In this document: positions 44,464 to 52,366 of the stretch, piece by piece
How the letters are laid out: each line of letters opens with the position of its first letter
Position numbering within the stretch: position 1 is the first letter of the stretch
DNA from: Niallia circulans
Lineage (GTDB): Bacteria; Bacillota; Bacilli; Bacillales; Cytobacillaceae
NCBI RefSeq assembly: GCF_003726095.1
Contig: NZ_CP026031.1
Location: 5,024,001-5,088,000, forward strand
DNA: 64,000 bases
Direction of reading: 5' to 3'
Translations under genes and position numbers: made by a program
Notes under the pieces: generated by a model
What the model saw: the letters and a program-made list of their open reading frames with translations, nothing else
The model's database searches: none
What the model was told of the DNA's origin: nothing

Positions 44464-44942
44464 GTCATCACCACCCAAATAATTAATGCAAATAGAAGAG
44501 ACATTATTATGGCAGAAATATTTCGGGCATAAGCAAAACTTTGACCAAAAGTTTTTTGCTCCATAAATAAACTTGCCAGTCCTACAGACATTAATGTCGA
44601 CATTAATACAGCAACTTGTGGAAGAGCAGCGCCATTTTGAACTAATGTATGTCCAAGAGGAAAAACGATAAAGCTTGGGACTATAGCAATTGATCCAATG
44701 ATTGTTGAGTAAAGGATACCAAGTAAACCGGAATTTTCCCCAATAATGGAAGAAATAAGAGACGGTGTCAATAAAGAAAGTGCCAGCCCAACGAAGAGCA
44801 TAATGGCTAATAAATCCGGTAAAACATTGCGAAACATTTTCCATGAGCTTAATAAGGCTACCTTTGTTTTATATTTGTCTTTTATAAAAGACAGGCTCAG
44901 ATAAATAGCAGCTATCGTATATAAAACAATTCCATTAACCAT
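44460..44942 (-). CDS. Permease-like membrane protein, N-terminal half
   Basis: A 160-residue membrane protein with about four or five helices (MVNGIVLYTIAAIYLSL at the start). GSIAIVPSFIVFPLGHTLVQNGA is the counterpart of the second half's TVAAGPLYIAFPIAVLL, which points to an internally duplicated permease split into two genes. Its ATG lies eight bases inside the end of the PadR gene, and its stop overlaps the next start, so PadR, N half and C half form one tightly coupled operon. Confidence 0.75.
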   Translation of the reverse strand: MVNGIVLYTIAAIYLSLSFIKDKYKTKVALLSSWKMFRNVLPDLLAIMLFVGLALSLLTPSLISSIIGENSGLLGILYSTIIGSIAIVPSFIVFPLGHTLVQNGAALPQVAVLMSTLMSVGLASLFMEQKTFGQSFAYARNISAIIMSLLFALIIWVVMT

Positions 44943-45276
44943 TATTTTCGCAATTCCATTTTTTGTATTTTTCCAGGAAAAATGATAAATTTTTAATTTT
45001 TTCTTGAATATCAATTTGAAATTCTTCTAATTTTCTTTTTCCAAGTGTAGTGATTTTATACATCCTTACCGGTTTATCTTGATCAGAAACATCTAAATAA
45101 GAATCAATGGCACCTTCTTCCTCCAATTTTTTTAGTGTGCGATATAGTATGGCGCTATCAATTGGATTGATGGGAAGCTCTTCCTTACATTTTTGCAACA
45201 GTTTTCCACCATAATTATCTCCCTCCATTAAAAACAGCAAAAGAAATGCACCAGTATGTCTCCCTGTATGTTTCAT
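44935..45276 (-). CDS. PadR-family transcriptional regulator
   Basis: A 113-residue PadR repressor: winged helix with GAFLLLFLMEGDNYGGKLLQ, SAILYRTLKKLEEEGAI and VRMYKITTLGKRKLEEF. PadR proteins often control neighbouring transporters and react to toxic compounds. It is the first gene of the permease operon and overlaps the second. A dyad inside its own promoter (45328-45342) indicates autoregulation. ATG 45276 is preceded by an AGGGGG-type site. Confidence 0.9.
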   Translation of the reverse strand: MKHTGRHTGAFLLLFLMEGDNYGGKLLQKCKEELPINPIDSAILYRTLKKLEEEGAIDSYLDVSDQDKPVRMYKITTLGKRKLEEFQIDIQEKIKNLSFFLEKYKKWNCENNG

Positions 45277-45324
45277 AAAAGATTGAGCCCCCTAATTTTA
45301 ATGTAATGAACTTTTTATCAATAT

Positions 45325-45369
45325 ATTACTGTTATTAACAGTATAGTGTTATTGTCGGTTATATGTCAA
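45325..45369 (-). promoter_or_regulatory. PadR operon promoter with operator dyad
   Basis: On the minus strand, TTGACA (45369-45364), an 18-bp spacer and TATACT (45345-45340) form a strong promoter. Overlapping the -10 box is ACTGTT-ATT-AACAGT (45328-45342), a perfect dyad placed where a repressor would block RNA polymerase. Confidence 0.8.
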
Positions 45370-45433
45370 TCTTTTTATAATGAAAATTAAATGTGAGTCT
45401 TACATTTTAACTAGACTTATATTTAGGAAAAGA

Positions 45434-45455
45434 AGGTGCTACGGCATCTCTTTTT
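45434..45455 (+). terminator. Possible terminator
   Basis: AGGTGC-TACG-GCATCT (one G-U pair) followed by CTTTTT. The unit it ends is unclear; it lies before the P-loop kinase gene. Confidence 0.45.
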
Positions 45456-45570
45456 ATGGAATTAAAGAGCGGGTTTGCTAAAAAAGGAAAATAAACGATA
45501 TCGGTAGAATAAGTATACTGGATATAAATCTTAACTTTTAAATATTAATAAGAGGAGAATAACTAAAAAA

Positions 45571-46068
45571 ATGAAAAAATTGGGGACTCTATACTTTTTC
45601 TGTGGAAAAATGGGAGCTGGAAAATCAACTAAATCAAAGCAATTGGCGATAGATAAACATGCGGTACTGTTGTCTGAGGATGAGTGGCTTTCATCTCTTT
45701 ATCCCAATCAAATTGCATCATTTGAGGACTATCTAAAATTCTCAGCGCAGCTCAAGCCATTGGTGAAAAAGCATGTCCAAAACATATTAAGTGTTGGTAC
45801 AGATGTAGTAATGGATTTTCCAGCAAACACTCAAAAACTGCGAAAGTGGTTTTTTGATATGGCGTCAGAGGTCAATGCAAGCCATCAACTAATTTTCCTT
45901 AATCTAAATAACGAGCAATGCTTACGTCAAATCGCACAAAGGCGTAATGAACAACCAGAAAGATCAACTTTTGACACAGAAGCGGTGTTTATTCATGTTA
46001 CTAAATTTTTTGAAGCACCAGAGGCATCTGAGGGTTTAAATATTTTAGAATATAGCGGAAAAGAATAA
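45571..46068 (+). CDS. P-loop ATP-binding kinase-like protein
   Basis: A 165-residue protein with Walker A YFFCGKMGAGKSTKSKQL, then LLSEDEWLSSLYP, VVMDFPANTQKLRKWF (Walker-B-like), and a lid with LRQIAQRRNEQPERSTF. This is the AAA_33 / zeta-toxin-like small-molecule kinase fold, which includes several antibiotic and metabolite kinases; the substrate is unknown. GAGGAG precedes the ATG. It ends 110 bp before the SIR2-like gene on the same strand; whether they act together is open. Confidence 0.83.
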   Translation: MKKLGTLYFFCGKMGAGKSTKSKQLAIDKHAVLLSEDEWLSSLYPNQIASFEDYLKFSAQLKPLVKKHVQNILSVGTDVVMDFPANTQKLRKWFFDMASEVNASHQLIFLNLNNEQCLRQIAQRRNEQPERSTFDTEAVFIHVTKFFEAPEASEGLNILEYSGKE

Positions 46069-46177
46069 CAAGGAGTTCAATGATTCATGTATGTAGAGTG
46101 CTTTTTTGGGGGAGGTGTTCTAACTTTTTGAATATTGAAGTAAAATAATAGAAAATAGATGGCTGAGGTGAAGATGC

Positions 46178-47701
46178 TTGAGTTTACCAACATTATCAGT
46201 ATTTTTCGGAGCAGGTGCAGAAATAGGTTATGGTTTACCTTCTGGAGGGAAGTTTGCATTAGAAATATTTAGAGTTTCAAATGAAAAAGATAAAGAAACA
46301 TTTAGAAGCCAGATTCAAAGCCTAGACTCTAGGTCACAGATTGCTACTCAATGGCTTCCAGATAACTATGCGAGTAAGAGATTAAATGTTTTTGGAAAAG
46401 GAGAGTTTGAAGGCCTTATTGCCTCAAGTTTAGAAAATAGAAGAAGCAACATTTTGGATTATCTGGATCATTTTGATGAAAACGTTTCCGATCTGTTAAA
46501 TAAATGGAAGTTTAATGAAACAATAATACGTGATAAGTTTACAAACGAAACAGGCGAACAAATTGGTGATATGAGATATAATCAAGCAATTCGGTTAAAT
46601 GAGAAGCTTGCTTCCAGTGTATTGTTGTTTGAATCTGACTATTTTTCAGCATTCTTAAGATTATTAGAAAAATATCCAACAGATCGTTATTTGAAAAGAA
46701 TTGTAAGGGCTTTTTTGGAATTATTGGTTGGAGCAATTGGTCAAAGTCTTGTTTCGCAGCTAAACGAAGAATTGTTTACTGCAGCACCTGATGAATTAAA
46801 CGTATTTGATGATTTGTCAGGGGTTTTTTCTTTGAATTATCAAGGTGTTGGACAAACTGGAATGGAAATTGTAATTGAAGAAACCTCTATTGATTTAAAG
46901 GAAGATACAGACGGACTTACAGTGTTTAGAGAACTTGGTAGAAGCATATTAGAAGAAATTTATTGCCAAGCAATGGATTACCAAGCTTTAATAGATAGTC
47001 ATTTTAGATATCTGTATAATCCGAAAGCGCAATGGGCTAAATTTAGTCGGATTGCTATATTCCTTCATACTGTTCAAAGATATATTACTAACAAAGTCCA
47101 TGTTGATGAAACAAGAATTTCAGATGGTCCCGGATATTATCACGACTTAATAAATTTAAGAAATTATTTTCATATTAAAGCTGTGGGAACTACCAATTAT
47201 AACAATTTTGTACAACAGGTATTAGCAGGGACAGAATTAGCAGAAACACCTGTGTATCATTTAAATGGAAGTGTAAATGAATACTATGATCCATACAAAA
47301 ATGAAATTTTAACAGAACCTTCTTCCGAGGAGAGACAAGGAAGAATTCTTGTACCATTTATGTTTACTCAAAGTGGAGTTAAACCTTTGACTTCTGTCAG
47401 TATGTCAAGAAAGTATGTTAATCTTTATGATCATTTTGTTGAATCAGACATAGTATGTGTGATTGGTTATGGTTTTAACGGAGATGATGGCCATATAAAT
47501 GGAATGTTCAGAAGCTTGGTAGAGATAGAAAATAAAAGTTTAGTCATTTTACACTATAAAAGCGATAATCGTACGCAGCAGCAACTTTTAAGGTATTATC
47601 AACAAAAATTACGTTTAAGTTCTTCTGGGAACTTAAGAGTCGTTTTGGTAGATAATAACCGTATATTTAATGGAGATATTTGGTACAACGCCCTATTATA
47701 G
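46178..47701 (+). CDS. SIR2-like domain protein, possible antiphage effector
   Basis: A 507-residue protein with a divergent SIR2 (NAD-binding) fold. The N terminus has VFFGAGAEIGYGLPSGG. Much later come VGTTNYNNFVQQVL (TTNYD-type motif), VYHLNGSVNEYY (H-x-N-G-S) and IVCVIGYGFNGDDGHINGMF near the end. This set is that of SIR2_2-type proteins, many of which are NADases in antiphage systems. About 300 residues of unrecognised helical sequence are inserted between the first and second motifs. TTG 46178 start with GAGGTGA six bases before. No obvious partner gene follows. Confidence 0.78.
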   Translation: MSLPTLSVFFGAGAEIGYGLPSGGKFALEIFRVSNEKDKETFRSQIQSLDSRSQIATQWLPDNYASKRLNVFGKGEFEGLIASSLENRRSNILDYLDHFDENVSDLLNKWKFNETIIRDKFTNETGEQIGDMRYNQAIRLNEKLASSVLLFESDYFSAFLRLLEKYPTDRYLKRIVRAFLELLVGAIGQSLVSQLNEELFTAAPDELNVFDDLSGVFSLNYQGVGQTGMEIVIEETSIDLKEDTDGLTVFRELGRSILEEIYCQAMDYQALIDSHFRYLYNPKAQWAKFSRIAIFLHTVQRYITNKVHVDETRISDGPGYYHDLINLRNYFHIKAVGTTNYNNFVQQVLAGTELAETPVYHLNGSVNEYYDPYKNEILTEPSSEERQGRILVPFMFTQSGVKPLTSVSMSRKYVNLYDHFVESDIVCVIGYGFNGDDGHINGMFRSLVEIENKSLVILHYKSDNRTQQQLLRYYQQKLRLSSSGNLRVVLVDNNRIFNGDIWYNALL

Positions 47702-47715
47702 AGGGTTTCTTTTGA

Positions 47716-47856
47716 CCGAAAAGCTATTGCAATGTGTGTAATAAAGAAGTTGAACTTAAACGTTATAAAATAATAAAATCAGGCAATTGTTTAAAACAAG
47801 CTGGAGGAGTTAAGGCGAAAAATGTAAATAACGGTTCTAGTGTTAAGGAAAAGTAG
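47716..47856 (+). pseudogene. Stump of a small zinc-ribbon gene
   Basis: An open stretch of 46 codons begins PKSYCNVCNKEVELKRYK, with a CxxC pair, and continues GNCLKQAGGVKAKN to a stop at 47854. A stop lies directly before it and no start codon is available, so the front has been lost. Family not recognised. Confidence 0.4.
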
Positions 47857-48148
47857 GGGAGAAAGCTTCAAGTTTTACAAGATAATTAAATTTGCGGCGA
47901 AAAGCTATTAATAGCCTTTTATCGGCTAGCACGATTATAAATCCCCTACTAAACACGACAGTAACTATGATTACGCACTTACTAACACAGAATTTTGTTA
48001 GGTTAAAAGTCTTTCAAAAAGTTTAAAGCTGTTAATCACGAAAAAATCAACAATATCTCTTTAGAAAAGGAAATGGTATTTCGTGTTCTTACTATCGATA
48101 CTCCCCAAGAGAAGCAGCCCATATTTAACCCAAGATTATATAATAAAT
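47857..48148 (+). other. Intergenic stretch without a recognisable gene
   Basis: AT-rich sequence with a small stem AGCTATT / AATAGCC near 47900. No gene, element copy or clear promoter seen. Confidence 0.35.
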
Positions 48149-48676
48149 TTATGTAATGATGGAAAAGATTATATCTTTTAATTCAGCAGCAATTTCTGAT
48201 GGATCTGTGTTCAATTCATCTTCAGCTAACCACCATTCAATAGTTCCTAGAATAGTTGATATGATAGCCCTTCTTTTCAAAATACTAACAACGCGGAGAT
48301 CAAATAAATCGGAAGTTTCAATAAAGGAAGATATAGATGACTTGAGTTCGTGTTGGAATAGTTGATACCCTTCATTCCTCAATAAGGGTTCAATAAAATT
48401 GTAATTTTCCTTTAAGTAATCAAAAGCTAAAGTAAGTGAGTTAATAGTCATTTCTTGATTATGAAGACAGTATTGGTCCATTTGATTTATATAGATTTTA
48501 ATGGTTTTTTCTAGTAATTCATATTTATCCTGATAATGAAGGTAAAAAGTGCCTCTGTTAATATCAGCTAATGTTGTAATTTGATTTACTGTGATTTTAT
48601 CAAACGGTTTCTCATTAAGTAATAAGAAAAAAGTGTCTATTATTAGCTTTTGCGTTCTCCTTTTTCTTCTTTCCAT
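48149..48676 (-). CDS. TetR-family transcriptional regulator
   Basis: A 175-residue TetR repressor. The DNA-binding part is RRTQKLIIDTFFLLLNEKPF and ITVNQITTLADINRGTFYLHY; the C-terminal half (NEGYQLFQHELKSSI) is the less conserved ligand domain, of the TetR_C-like type common in Firmicutes. ATG 48676 is used, with GAGG seven bases before; a GTG at 48682 overlaps the site. Divergent from the ketopantoate-reductase-like gene, its likely target. Confidence 0.9.
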   Translation of the reverse strand: MERRKRRTQKLIIDTFFLLLNEKPFDKITVNQITTLADINRGTFYLHYQDKYELLEKTIKIYINQMDQYCLHNQEMTINSLTLAFDYLKENYNFIEPLLRNEGYQLFQHELKSSISSFIETSDLFDLRVVSILKRRAIISTILGTIEWWLAEDELNTDPSEIAAELKDIIFSIIT

Positions 48677-48807
48677 CTCCACACCTCAACAATTTTAGTA
48701 TGATGTTCATTAATCAACATATCATGGCTTTTGATGATTGTTTCCTGTAATACAAATGATACTATTAAATCAACAACTGTTCAATTAACGAACTGGAGGG
48801 GGATTTA

Positions 48808-49734
48808 ATGAATATCTTAGTTATTGGGCGTGGGGTGATTTCTACTCAATATGCTTGGATCTTTAAAGAAAATGGAAATAATATTGACTTTTATATTAGA
48901 CCAGAATCAATAGATAAGTATACGCCAATGCTGAACTTACAGCTAGACGATCGGAGGAAACGGAAGTCTAAAAAGATTAATGTATCGTGGGAAACTAACT
49001 TAATATATGAAATTCCACAAAATCATAACTATGACTTGATTTTTGTGAGCGTCAATATTGAACAAATCAGTTCTGTTGTAAAAACATTGAATAATAAGGT
49101 GAATAACGCTACTGTACTGTTTTTTAATAACTTTTGGGAGGATCCAATCAAGCAGACAGAAATATTACCACAAACTCAAATTATATTCGGGTTTCCTGGT
49201 GCTGGCGGGGGAACAGTAGGGACAAACACAATTAATGGTGCGTTTTCTTCTATTATTATGATAGGTGATATAGGGAAGGCTTCGAAAGAACGAGTTCAGC
49301 AAGTATACACATTATTTGAGCAAGCAGAATTCAGCCTTAAAAGGCAGACTAACTTTAAAAAGTTCTTATTGAACCACTTCCTCTTAAATGTAGCTGTTGA
49401 AATAGAAGTTTTAAAAGAAGGGAGTTTTATAGGATTGATGGATTCTATCGATGCTTTAGGAAACATTTCCATCAATCTTAGACAGCTAAAGCCTATAATG
49501 AAGGAGCGAGGAATGAGTTATGATGCTTTAAATACTTTACTTTCAACGATATCACCAAAAATTATAGGGATTATAATGTCCAAGTTTATCTTTAAAAGTG
49601 GAAGTACAGCACGATCTTTAATGGAAGGAAATAATATTATAACTGGACGCAGTGCCAAATTAATTCTTGATGAAGCAAGAAGAAAAAATATACATGTAAA
49701 TACACTCGAAAATATTAGTAAACTCCTAACCTAA
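48808..49734 (+). CDS. Ketopantoate reductase family protein (ApbA/PanE-like)
   Basis: A 308-residue NAD(P)-dependent oxidoreductase of the ApbA/PanE fold. The Rossmann motif is MNILVIGRGVISTQYAWIF; the middle has TVLFFNNFWEDP and FGFPGAGGGTVG. It is diverged from true PanE, and the conserved catalytic Lys/Glu region is not clear, so pantothenate synthesis is not claimed. GGAGGGGG precedes the ATG. Probably regulated by the divergent TetR gene. Two full-length dispersed elements follow within 600 bp. Confidence 0.83.
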   Translation: MNILVIGRGVISTQYAWIFKENGNNIDFYIRPESIDKYTPMLNLQLDDRRKRKSKKINVSWETNLIYEIPQNHNYDLIFVSVNIEQISSVVKTLNNKVNNATVLFFNNFWEDPIKQTEILPQTQIIFGFPGAGGGTVGTNTINGAFSSIIMIGDIGKASKERVQQVYTLFEQAEFSLKRQTNFKKFLLNHFLLNVAVEIEVLKEGSFIGLMDSIDALGNISINLRQLKPIMKERGMSYDALNTLLSTISPKIIGIIMSKFIFKSGSTARSLMEGNNIITGRSAKLILDEARRKNIHVNTLENISKLLT

Positions 49735-49904
49735 TGATATAAGCTTTTTTTACTTATAATAGGAAAGTGTTATAGTGTTGCAGTATTTTAACAAAGTTAT
49801 AGAGAAGGGAAAATAGGAATAGGCAATGTCCAAGATAAATACGCAGTCAAAAATAAAGCGAATATTCGTGTGAATATAATAGAATTAGACTTTTACTGTT
49901 TTAA

Positions 49905-50010
49905 ACCATAATTTAGGTTGAGAAGGATTAACGCTTAAACTGGCAGTTAATGCTTATTTCATTTCAAAAGAAGGAGTCCCTTGTAACTATAAGGGCAGGA
50001 TAACGTAATA
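49905..50010 (+). repeat. Dispersed element, full-length copy 2
   Basis: CATAATTTAGGTTGAGAAGG, ATTAACGCTTAAACTGG, AGTTAATGCTTATTTC, AAAAGAAGGAGTCCCTT and GTAACTATAAGGGCAGGATA, in that order. It agrees block by block with the copies at 32424 and 50205. The preceding 49735-49904 holds no gene. Confidence 0.78.
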
Positions 50011-50094
50011 AAGATTAACTAGAATGTTATAAAAAATGGCCCACAAAAACACCTTCAATAAAGAAAGTTTTTTATTATAGTCTGTAAACCACTA

Positions 50095-50214
50095 TTATGA
50101 AACAGGAAAGTCTAAATCTGATTTATCTAGTCCAAAAAAGTCTTTAAAGCCAGTTTTTCCCCGGTTAGTAATAACAATTTCGCGAGAATTTGCTTTAGTT
50201 TCTATCCAAACCAT
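50095..50214 (-). pseudogene. Gene stump cut by the next repeat element
   Basis: On the minus strand 39 codons read MVWIETKANSREIVITNRGK, then TGFKDFFGLDKSDLDFPVS and a stop. It looks like the intact end of a protein of unknown family. The frame runs into a stop just upstream of the ATG, exactly where the left edge of the repeat element at 50205 begins, so the element boundary appears to have removed the front of the gene. Confidence 0.45.
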
Positions 50215-50317
50215 TTCGATAGATTAAGAAAGATTAACGCTTAGTTTAAGAGTTAACGCTTCTTTTTGTTAAAAAAGGTATTTCTAATATCACTATCAGG
50301 GCAGGATAATTGAATAA
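50205..50317 (+). repeat. Dispersed element, full-length copy 3
   Basis: CCATTTCGATAGATTAAGAA, AGATTAACGCTTAGTTTAAG, AGTTAACGCTTCTTTTTG, then CACTATCAGGGCAGGATAAT. Same block order as the copies at 32424 and 49905. The 290 bp to the HxlR gene contain only AT-rich sequence. Confidence 0.75.
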
Positions 50318-50611
50318 CAAGCGAAAAGTTTAGACAATGAAAATAGCCGAGTTTATCTCGACTAATTTTTAATAGTATCATCTGAAATAATTTTTAATAT
50401 ATTGTTTTTCTCTTTTTGTAATTTTAGAAAATATATCAGATACACCAAACTATAAAGTTAAAATAATAATAAGAATCATCTAATCTAAAGTAGCTCCGTG
50501 TTTTTAGGTAATGCTGTATTACATTATGTAATTATATCTTGATAGTGCGTTCAAGTATTCCTAAACCTTATTCTGAAGGTATTGACTAAGATGACTAATC
50601 CCTTTAGATCT

Positions 50612-50989
50612 CTATGAAATGATATTATCTTGATATGAAACTTGTTCTGGTTGTACAATTTCATATTCACCTTCTGCATACTCTTGCTCCGCATAATGGC
50701 TTCCCCATTGACAGAGCTCCTGCAAGATAGGTTTAAGAGATTCTCCAAGTTCAGTGGATGAATATTCAACCTTCGGCGGTACTTGATTATACATCTTTCT
50801 GCTCACAAGTCCACTGGCTTCAAGCTCTCTAAGTGTTTGAATCAGCATTTTCTGAGTTATATTTGGGATAATGCGCTTTAATTCACTCGTTCTCTTTGGT
50901 CCATTCATTAAAAAGTATAATACAAGGCCTTTCCATTTTCCGCCAATAACTTCCTTTGTCACTTCAAACCCACAACTAAATTTTTTCAT
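50612..50989 (-). CDS. HxlR-family regulator with N-terminal Cys6
   Basis: A 125-residue winged-helix repressor: FSCGFEVTKEVIGGKWKGLV, RTSELKRIIPNITQKMLIQT and SRKMYNQVPPKVEYSSTELG. Cys6 occupies the position of the redox-active Cys6 of B. subtilis YodB, so a response to quinones or aldehydes is plausible. ATG 50989 is chosen, with GGAGA nine bases before; GTG 51010 would place the ribosome site inside the gene. Divergent from the SDR gene at 51157. The acidic, Tyr-rich tail (EQEYAEGEYEIVQPEQ) is unusual. Confidence 0.9.
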   Translation of the reverse strand: MKKFSCGFEVTKEVIGGKWKGLVLYFLMNGPKRTSELKRIIPNITQKMLIQTLRELEASGLVSRKMYNQVPPKVEYSSTELGESLKPILQELCQWGSHYAEQEYAEGEYEIVQPEQVSYQDNIIS

Positions 50990-51010
50990 GTCTAAAGCTC
51001 TCCATTCCAC

Positions 51011-51156
51011 ATTTATTACTTTTTAGTTACTATATCACAAAAAAGTGGGTACTTCCGATAATGTGCTTACTGAAGGATACTATATCTTGTAAGTTGTTCT
51101 TCAAGTACTTAAGGTACTAGACATAAAATAAAATTAATTCTAAAGGAGTGTTAAGT
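51011..51156. promoter_or_regulatory. Divergent promoter/operator for the second HxlR/SDR pair
   Basis: It contains GGGTACTTCC (near 51049) and AAGTACTTAAGGTACT (51102-51117), the latter nearly palindromic. GTACTT half-sites are shared with the operator region of the first pair (32985-33095). AAAGGAG (51142-51148) is the SDR ribosome site. Confidence 0.55.
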
Positions 51157-51903
51157 ATGGGTAAATTTGAAGGTAAAATAGCGCTTGTAACGGGTGGAAC
51201 TAGTGGGATTGGTCTTGCTACAGCACAAAAATTTGTAAACGAAGGTGCATATGTTTATATCACGGGACGTAGACAAAACGAACTTGATAAAGCTGTTAAC
51301 CAAATTGGCAAGAACGTAACCGGTGTTCAAGGTGATATTTCTAAGCTTGAAGACTTAGACAAACTATATGACATTATAAAGCAGGAAAAAGGTAAGTTGG
51401 ACATTCTTTTTGCTAATGCAGGCATCGGCAACTTCCTTCCATTAGGTGAAATTACTGAAGAGCAGGTTGATAGAACGTTCGACATTAACGTTAAAGGAAC
51501 CATCTTTACTGTTCAAAAAGCGTTATCACTATTCCCGGACAAAGTAGGTTCTATTATTGTAACAGGCTCTACTGCTGGATCAATTGGCAACCCAGCGTTT
51601 AGTGTATATGGAGCATCTAAAGCAGCATTAAGAGCACTAGTTCGCAACTGGATTCTTGACCTAAAAGGTACTGAAATCCGTGTAAATGTGGTTAGTCCAG
51701 GAGCTATTCTTACACCTGCATACGATGAACTTTTTGGTGATGCACTTGAAGAAGTAATGGAAAATAGCAAAAATACTGTTCCATCTGGAAAAGTTGGAAC
51801 ACCTGAAGAAGTAGCAAACGCTGTAACTTTCCTTGCTTCAGACGAAAGCAGTTACTTGACGGGAGTTGAATTGTTCGTAGATGGCGGGCTAGCACAGGTA
51901 TAA
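51157..51903 (+). CDS. Short-chain dehydrogenase/reductase
   Basis: A 248-residue classical SDR with every key motif: [13 protein letters not shown] (cofactor), ANAG in [10 protein letters not shown], the Ser of [20 protein letters not shown] (Tyr and Lys), and [10 protein letters not shown]. The end, [18 protein letters not shown], is FabG-like. NADPH is likely, given GRRQNE after the second strand. Such HxlR-linked SDRs probably detoxify carbonyl compounds. ATG 51157 has AAAGGAG eight bases before. Confidence 0.92.
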   Translation: MGKFEGKIALVTGGTSGIGLATAQKFVNEGAYVYITGRRQNELDKAVNQIGKNVTGVQGDISKLEDLDKLYDIIKQEKGKLDILFANAGIGNFLPLGEITEEQVDRTFDINVKGTIFTVQKALSLFPDKVGSIIVTGSTAGSIGNPAFSVYGASKAALRALVRNWILDLKGTEIRVNVVSPGAILTPAYDELFGDALEEVMENSKNTVPSGKVGTPEEVANAVTFLASDESSYLTGVELFVDGGLAQV

Positions 51904-52214
51904 TTTCACTGTGCAGAGATTACAAATAGTCCCTAAAAAAGGGTTAATGGGGATTTCCTTGCAACAGCTGCTTTTGGTATGAAGGTCCAAGATGGTACAT
52001 ATTATGATGCAGCTACTATCCATAATCTCTAGCTACATTGCACGAAGAATTTGCCTCAATACTTACAACAGTTAAATTGCTAAACGAGTTTTTTTAATAC
52101 GCTTACGGCACTAAGCGGCTTTCCAGTACTAAATAAAGAAATTCTTTTATCATAAATGTAGGAGAATAATTCAGTAGGATCAGTTACAGAGTTAAACAAT
52201 CTTTTACCATTAAC
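51904..52214 (+). other. Gap with a short coding remnant and an element copy
   Basis: At 51946-52032 the codons read NGDFLATAAFGMKVQDGTYY, then DAATIHNL and a stop. There is no ribosome site or start, so it is probably the end of a deleted gene. GGCACTAAGCGGCTTTCC (52106-52123) is a diverged copy of the dispersed element. Confidence 0.4.
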
Positions 52215-52243
52215 TCTACATAAAAAGTAAATTATTGTATAAT
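52215..52243 (+). promoter_or_regulatory. Promoter of the yjdF riboswitch transcript
   Basis: TCTACA (52215-52220), 17 bp, TATAAT (52238-52243), about 15 bp before the structured leader. Confidence 0.6.
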
Positions 52244-52264
52244 ATATTTTGGAATGAAAAAACA

Positions 52265-52366
52265 CAATTCGGTTGGTAGTCCGAATGCATTAAAAAATTT
52301 AATGTCAGTAGCCTTCCCCTCCTCGGGATGTCCATCGTTCTAGTATAAATGGAGGAGGGACCTATA
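52265..52366 (+). promoter_or_regulatory. yjdF-type riboswitch leader
   Basis: ATTCGGTTGGTAGTCCGAAT forms the first hairpin; GCATTAAAA / TTTAATGT forms a second; then GTAGCCTTCCCCTCCTCGGG. CCCTCCTC (52317-52324) is complementary to the gene's own ribosome site GAGGAGGG (52352-52359), so ligand binding could hide or free it. yjdF RNAs precede DUF2992 genes in Firmicutes and bind azaaromatic compounds; the gene behind is a DUF2992 member. Confidence 0.82.

Noticed and set aside
43936..44844. A single 302-residue permease gene
   Set aside because: The first 127 residues are the wrong-frame reading of the N-terminal permease gene (Cys/Trp-rich, non-membrane). The real gene starts at ATG 44463 with a ribosome site.
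48808..49734. panE of pantothenate synthesis
   Set aside because: The fold matches, but the sequence is diverged, catalytic residues are not clear, and the context is accessory, so a biosynthetic role is not claimed.
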